Assembly: GCF_004296935.1 (NCBI RefSeq)
Contig: NZ_SCVH01000160.1
Span: 1-64,000, forward strand
Source of the DNA: Reyranella sp.
GTDB taxonomy: Bacteria; Pseudomonadota; Alphaproteobacteria; Reyranellales; Reyranellaceae
Length of the DNA stretch: 64,000 nt
Reading direction: 5' to 3'
The translations under genes and the position numbers were made by a program. This document shows, piece after piece, positions 60,856 to 64,000 of the stretch; position 1 is the first letter of the stretch; each line of letters starts with the position of its first letter. The notes beneath the pieces were generated by a model. It was not told the DNA's origin, made no database searches, and was given only the letters and a program-made list of their open reading frames with translations.

Positions 60856-61652
60856 GCGCGCTGCAGGCCATTGGGGTCGAGGTCAGGGCCCGCGACAAGG
60901 TCCTCATCCGTGACATCTCCCTCGAGGTGAGGCCGGGCGAGTTCCTCGCCGTCATCGGCCCCAACGGCGCCGGCAAGAGCACGCTCCTGAGCGCCCTGGC
61001 AGGCGACCGGCAGCTCGCGGCCGGCCAGGTCCTGCTCGCCGACCGACCAATCACGCACTGGAAGAAGGCCGATCTTGCGCATCGCCGCGCCGTGTTGCCC
61101 CAGCATTCGACGGTTGCCTTCGACTTCACCGGCCTGCAGATCGCCTCGCTCGGCCTGCTGGCCCATCGCGGCCGCCTTTCGGACCGGCAGATCGGCGCGC
61201 TTGCGGCGCAGGCGCTGGCTGAAACCGAGGCGCTGGCCTTCGCCGACCGGCCCTATGCCGTTCTGTCGGGTGGCGAACGCCAGCGTGTGCAGCTCGCCCG
61301 CGTCCTGGCGCAGTGCGACGCCGACCCGGGCCGCCTGCCTTTCCTGCTGCTCGACGAGCCGATCGCCGGCCTCGACCTCGCCCACCAGCATGCCGCCCTG
61401 GCCAGCGCCCGGCGCAGGGTCGACCGCGGCTTGGGCGTGCTGGCCGTCCTCCACGACCTCAATATGGCGGCGCGCTACGCCGACCGGGTCGCCATCGTGG
61501 AGAATGGCCGGCTGACGGCCCTGGGGCCGGCCCGGCCGATCCTCGATCCGGAGCGCCTGTCGGCCGTTTTCGCGACACCCATTGTGCGATTGGAGGCGGC
61601 CGGGGCCGTGGCGTTCCTCAGCCCGGGCGGAAACATCTTGCCTCGGACATAA
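60852..61652 (+). CDS. hmuV: Heme ABC transporter ATPase HmuV
   Basis: A 266-residue ATPase from the GTG at 60852. Walker A is GPNGAGKST, the signature LSGGERQRVQLAR, Walker B LPFLLLDEPIAGLD and the switch His in VLHDLNMAARY. It forms the importer with HmuU and HmuT that brings heme into the cytoplasm for HmuS. Confidence 0.95.
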   Translation: MSALQAIGVEVRARDKVLIRDISLEVRPGEFLAVIGPNGAGKSTLLSALAGDRQLAAGQVLLADRPITHWKKADLAHRRAVLPQHSTVAFDFTGLQIASLGLLAHRGRLSDRQIGALAAQALAETEALAFADRPYAVLSGGERQRVQLARVLAQCDADPGRLPFLLLDEPIAGLDLAHQHAALASARRRVDRGLGVLAVLHDLNMAARYADRVAIVENGRLTALGPARPILDPERLSAVFATPIVRLEAAGAVAFLSPGGNILPRT

Positions 61653-61707
61653 ACCCGCCGGATTCGACGCCTGTTATACTGCCGTAGACAACAATCAGCG
61701 GCATCGA

Positions 61708-62937
61708 ATGGGCGAACGCCCCACTCTGATCTTGACCACGCGCCTGGGCGTCCGGCCGCTTGGCGTGCGCGGCGATCCGCTGCATGCCGTGGCCGGCCAG
61801 TTGCTGTCCGTGATCCGCCGCCGCCTGGGCGATGGCCCCGCCAACACGCTGGCCGATCCGCAGTTGCGCGAGTCGGATGACGGCATCGATTGGTATGCCG
61901 CGCGCTCGGGTGAGATCCGTCGCCTTGCCGAACTGGACGAAGGCGAACGCGCCGAAGCGTTGCGCACGGTCGAGACTCATCTCGCAGCCATCCGTACACT
62001 CGGCGCGCAACTCCAGACACCCGACTTGAGCGAAGAGGCACATCTGATCGGCCGCTCGCTCGAGCTCGCCACGACGCGCCCTTCCGACGATTTCATTTAC
62101 TTGGTCGATGGCCAGCCGGTCATCGTCGCGTGGGGCTATGAAGCCGACGCCGCCCAGGGCCTCCAAACCTTTGCCTCGCCGCCCGCGCCCATGGCAGCAC
62201 GACCGATCGCCACAATGGCGAGCGTGCCCATGGTCGCCCTGCCGGCACGCCTCGGCTGGTCGCGTTGGCTGAGTGCGTTGCTGTTCGGCCTTCTTCTCCT
62301 GTTGCTCCTGTTGATCACGTCCTGGTTGTTGCGCGCCTGCAGCCCGGTCGATCCGACGCTGAATGTCGCGACCATCGAAACACCGGCGCCGCCCGCACCC
62401 GAGGCCCCGCCCGATCCGACGCCGCTTCTGAAGGCCTCGCTCGACGAGGCGCAGGGCGACGACAAGCGACTCAAGGCCGAACTCGCCGCCCTTCAGGTCG
62501 ATCTCAAGAAGAAGGTCGATCTGTGCAAGCCGGTCGAACCGCCCAAGCCGCCGCCACCGCCGCAGGTCGCCGCCAAGCCCGCCCCGACTCCCGCCCCACC
62601 GCCGCCCGCGGCACCGCCGACCAGCCGGCCGCCGCCGGGCCAATTGCCCTGCAACTGGGCGGGCGATTCCGGCGGCGAAGGGATCACGCGCAACAAGCAT
62701 TATCTCGGTGACAAGCCCGGCTTTGTCGCCATCAACTACAATCTGTACGTCCGGCCTGACGATATTAAGGTCATCTATCGCGGCCAGGTGCTGAACGGCA
62801 CCGGCGGCCCGCGCAGCGGCCGCGGCGGCTTCGGCTTCGATTGGAAACCGGTCGCCGGGGATTATTCGGTCGATGTCGTCGTAACAGGACAGATGCTGGG
62901 TACGCGCTGGAACTACGCCATGGCGTGCCCGCGTTGA
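61708..62937 (+). CDS. SrfA-like membrane protein, first copy
   Basis: A 409-residue protein starting at MGERPTLIL. The N-terminal region (about 1-165) has DGIDWYAARSGEIRRL and FIYLVDGQPVIVAWGYE, both shared with the next gene and with SrfA proteins as I remember them. A single membrane helix (SALLFGLLLLLLLLITSWLL) lies at about residue 190-210. A coiled-coil-like and Pro-rich linker follows (about 230-310), then a C-terminal domain (FVAINYNLYVRPDDIKVIYRG) with two cysteines. The architecture is cytoplasmic domain, helix, periplasmic domain. It starts 55 bp after hmuV but is probably a separate unit. Confidence 0.55.
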   Translation: MGERPTLILTTRLGVRPLGVRGDPLHAVAGQLLSVIRRRLGDGPANTLADPQLRESDDGIDWYAARSGEIRRLAELDEGERAEALRTVETHLAAIRTLGAQLQTPDLSEEAHLIGRSLELATTRPSDDFIYLVDGQPVIVAWGYEADAAQGLQTFASPPAPMAARPIATMASVPMVALPARLGWSRWLSALLFGLLLLLLLLITSWLLRACSPVDPTLNVATIETPAPPAPEAPPDPTPLLKASLDEAQGDDKRLKAELAALQVDLKKKVDLCKPVEPPKPPPPPQVAAKPAPTPAPPPPAAPPTSRPPPGQLPCNWAGDSGGEGITRNKHYLGDKPGFVAINYNLYVRPDDIKVIYRGQVLNGTGGPRSGRGGFGFDWKPVAGDYSVDVVVTGQMLGTRWNYAMACPR

Positions 62938-62946
62938 GGAACAGAG

Positions 62947-64000
62947 ATGGCAGCAGGTCCTCTTCTCATCAGTGAACCGCTTCAGCGCTACCGCGCGCTG
63001 GGGCTGGCAGGCGATCCCGTATGGCGCGCCGCCGGACAGCTGCGCGCCGCCATCGCGGCGCGGCTGTCGCGCGAGCATGCCGATCTGCTGGCGATCCCCG
63101 AGGTCGATCCCACGGGACGCCGCATCGACTGGTATGCACCCTTCGAGGGTGAAGCCCGCCGTCTCTCCGAAGCCAGCGACGCCCAGCGCACGCAGGTGCT
63201 GGAAAAGGTCCGGCGCCTGCACGGCGACCTGGCGGGGCTGGCCGATACGATGGACGCCCCGGAACGCTCCAGCGCCGAACGAAACTTCGCTCGCCTGCTG
63301 CGCCATGCGCTCACCGCGCCCGGCGAGGAGACCCTCTACGTCGTGGACGGCAAGCCGGTCATGACCTTCTGGGGCTTCACCGCCGACGCAAGCCTGCCCG
63401 GCGCCTTTCTCGCCAGCCCGCCGGTACCGCCGCGACCCGCGGCGCGACCGGAGGCGGTCATGGTCTCGGCGCCCGCCCTCGTGGCCGCAGCCCCGCGCAC
63501 GAACTGGTGGCAGTGGCTGCTGCTGGCGCTGCTTCTGTTGCTGATGCTGGCGCTGCTCGCCTGGCTGGTGCGGCCCTACCTGCCGCGGCTGGAACCCTAC
63601 CTCGAAGCCGAAGCCCGCGAACGGGCCCTCAGCCTGTCCGTCCGCCAGCCACTCGAACTGCAGCAGACGCGCGCGAGCACGCTGCAGCAGGACAACGAGA
63701 ATCTGCGGATGGAACTGGCGCGCCTCACCGACGATCTGTCACGGCGCGGCGGCGATTGCGCGGCCGGCATCATCGGACCGGGCGGCGTGGTTGTGGGTGG
63801 GCTCGTCCCGGGAGCGCCGATCGAGCGCGGCGCGGCACCGGAACCGGTCCCGCCACCCGGCGTTAACGTTGCCGACAAGGCCGACAACAAAGGCGGCACC
63901 AAGGGCCCTGACGAACAGAACAAGGACAAGGCAGCCGGGGCCAAGGACGAACCCAAGAAGGACGAGCCCAAGCCGATGGTCGTGCCACCTGAGGCCAAGC
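62947..64000 (+). CDS. SrfA-family membrane protein, second copy (3' end outside window)
   Basis: The frame is open to the right edge (about 351 residues). The N-terminal half reads like SrfA: RYRALGLAGDPVWRAAGQLR, GRRIDWYAPFEGEARRL and LYVVDGKPVMTFWGF. A membrane helix (WWQWLLLALLLLLMLALLAWL, about 181-200) and a coiled coil (LQQDNENLRMELARLTDDL) follow, then a Lys/Asp/Pro-rich tail. It begins 9 bp after the previous gene, so they form an operon. In Salmonella, srfA is followed by srfB and srfC; those genes would be expected beyond the window. Confidence 0.6.
   Translation, partial: MAAGPLLISEPLQRYRALGLAGDPVWRAAGQLRAAIAARLSREHADLLAIPEVDPTGRRIDWYAPFEGEARRLSEASDAQRTQVLEKVRRLHGDLAGLADTMDAPERSSAERNFARLLRHALTAPGEETLYVVDGKPVMTFWGFTADASLPGAFLASPPVPPRPAARPEAVMVSAPALVAAAPRTNWWQWLLLALLLLLMLALLAWLVRPYLPRLEPYLEAEARERALSLSVRQPLELQQTRASTLQQDNENLRMELARLTDDLSRRGGDCAAGIIGPGGVVVGGLVPGAPIERGAAPEPVPPPGVNVADKADNKGGTKGPDEQNKDKAAGAKDEPKKDEPKPMVVPPEAK

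Overview
The window is 64 kb of high-GC DNA from what looks like an alphaproteobacterium. This is inferred from the argD-argF-hslO order, a SAM-II riboswitch in front of metZ, an FnrN-type regulator with TTGAY-N4-RTCAA boxes, a hemP-hmuRSTUV cluster under a TGC...GCA Fur-type box, and a bacterial ceramide operon of the Caulobacter kind. A soil or water Rhodospirillales/Hyphomicrobiales-like lineage is plausible, but the species cannot be named. I saw no rRNA, tRNA, CRISPR array or intact insertion sequence. The left-edge gene (MFS exporter) and right-edge gene (SrfA-like) are cut by the window.

Region 1 (1-7504, minus strand) is a ceramide operon. In transcription order it holds a fatty acyl-AMP ligase (acps), ceramide reductase (cerR), acyl carrier protein (acpR), serine palmitoyltransferase (spt), a metallophosphoesterase, a GNAT-fold bacterial ceramide synthase (bcerS) and an MFS exporter. 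Divergent from it, 7657-10751 carries argD-argF-hslO. Region 2 (10.7-31.8 kb) is mainly housekeeping and catabolic: dgoK, two PLP-dependent sulfur amino acid enzymes (one under a SAM-II riboswitch), argE, folE, apaG, a MarR regulator, TenA, a TPP enzyme, an RRM protein, an OpgC/SGNH pair, a CoA transferase and a tripartite tricarboxylate (Bug) binding protein. Its intergenic gaps carry runs of strong GC palindromes.

Region 3 (32.1-40.5 kb) appears to be a hypoxia module: a 4Fe-4S-type FnrN regulator, a universal stress protein with an FNR box, then an FNR box ahead of a Met-rich Spy-like protein, a membrane-anchored FAD/NAD/2Fe-2S reductase, a four-helix cytochrome b and a seven-heme periplasmic cytochrome c. 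This looks like a complete path from NAD(P)H to the periplasm and is the best candidate here for an undescribed system. Region 4 (40.5-48.5 kb) is copper resistance: CsoR and its operator, a divergent CopA-type ATPase, TolC-like protein, multicopper oxidase, cupredoxin, CusF, cytochrome c and a CusF remnant.

Region 5 (48.6-54.4 kb) holds TerC, purC, a carboxymuconolactone decarboxylase-like protein, the Kup potassium transporter and three small minus-strand genes. Region 6 (54.46-61.65 kb) is the heme uptake regulon: Fur box, hemP, TonB-dependent receptor, TonB, hmuS, hmuT, hmuU and hmuV, tightly overlapping. Region 7 (61.7 kb to the end) has two tandem related membrane proteins resembling SrfA.
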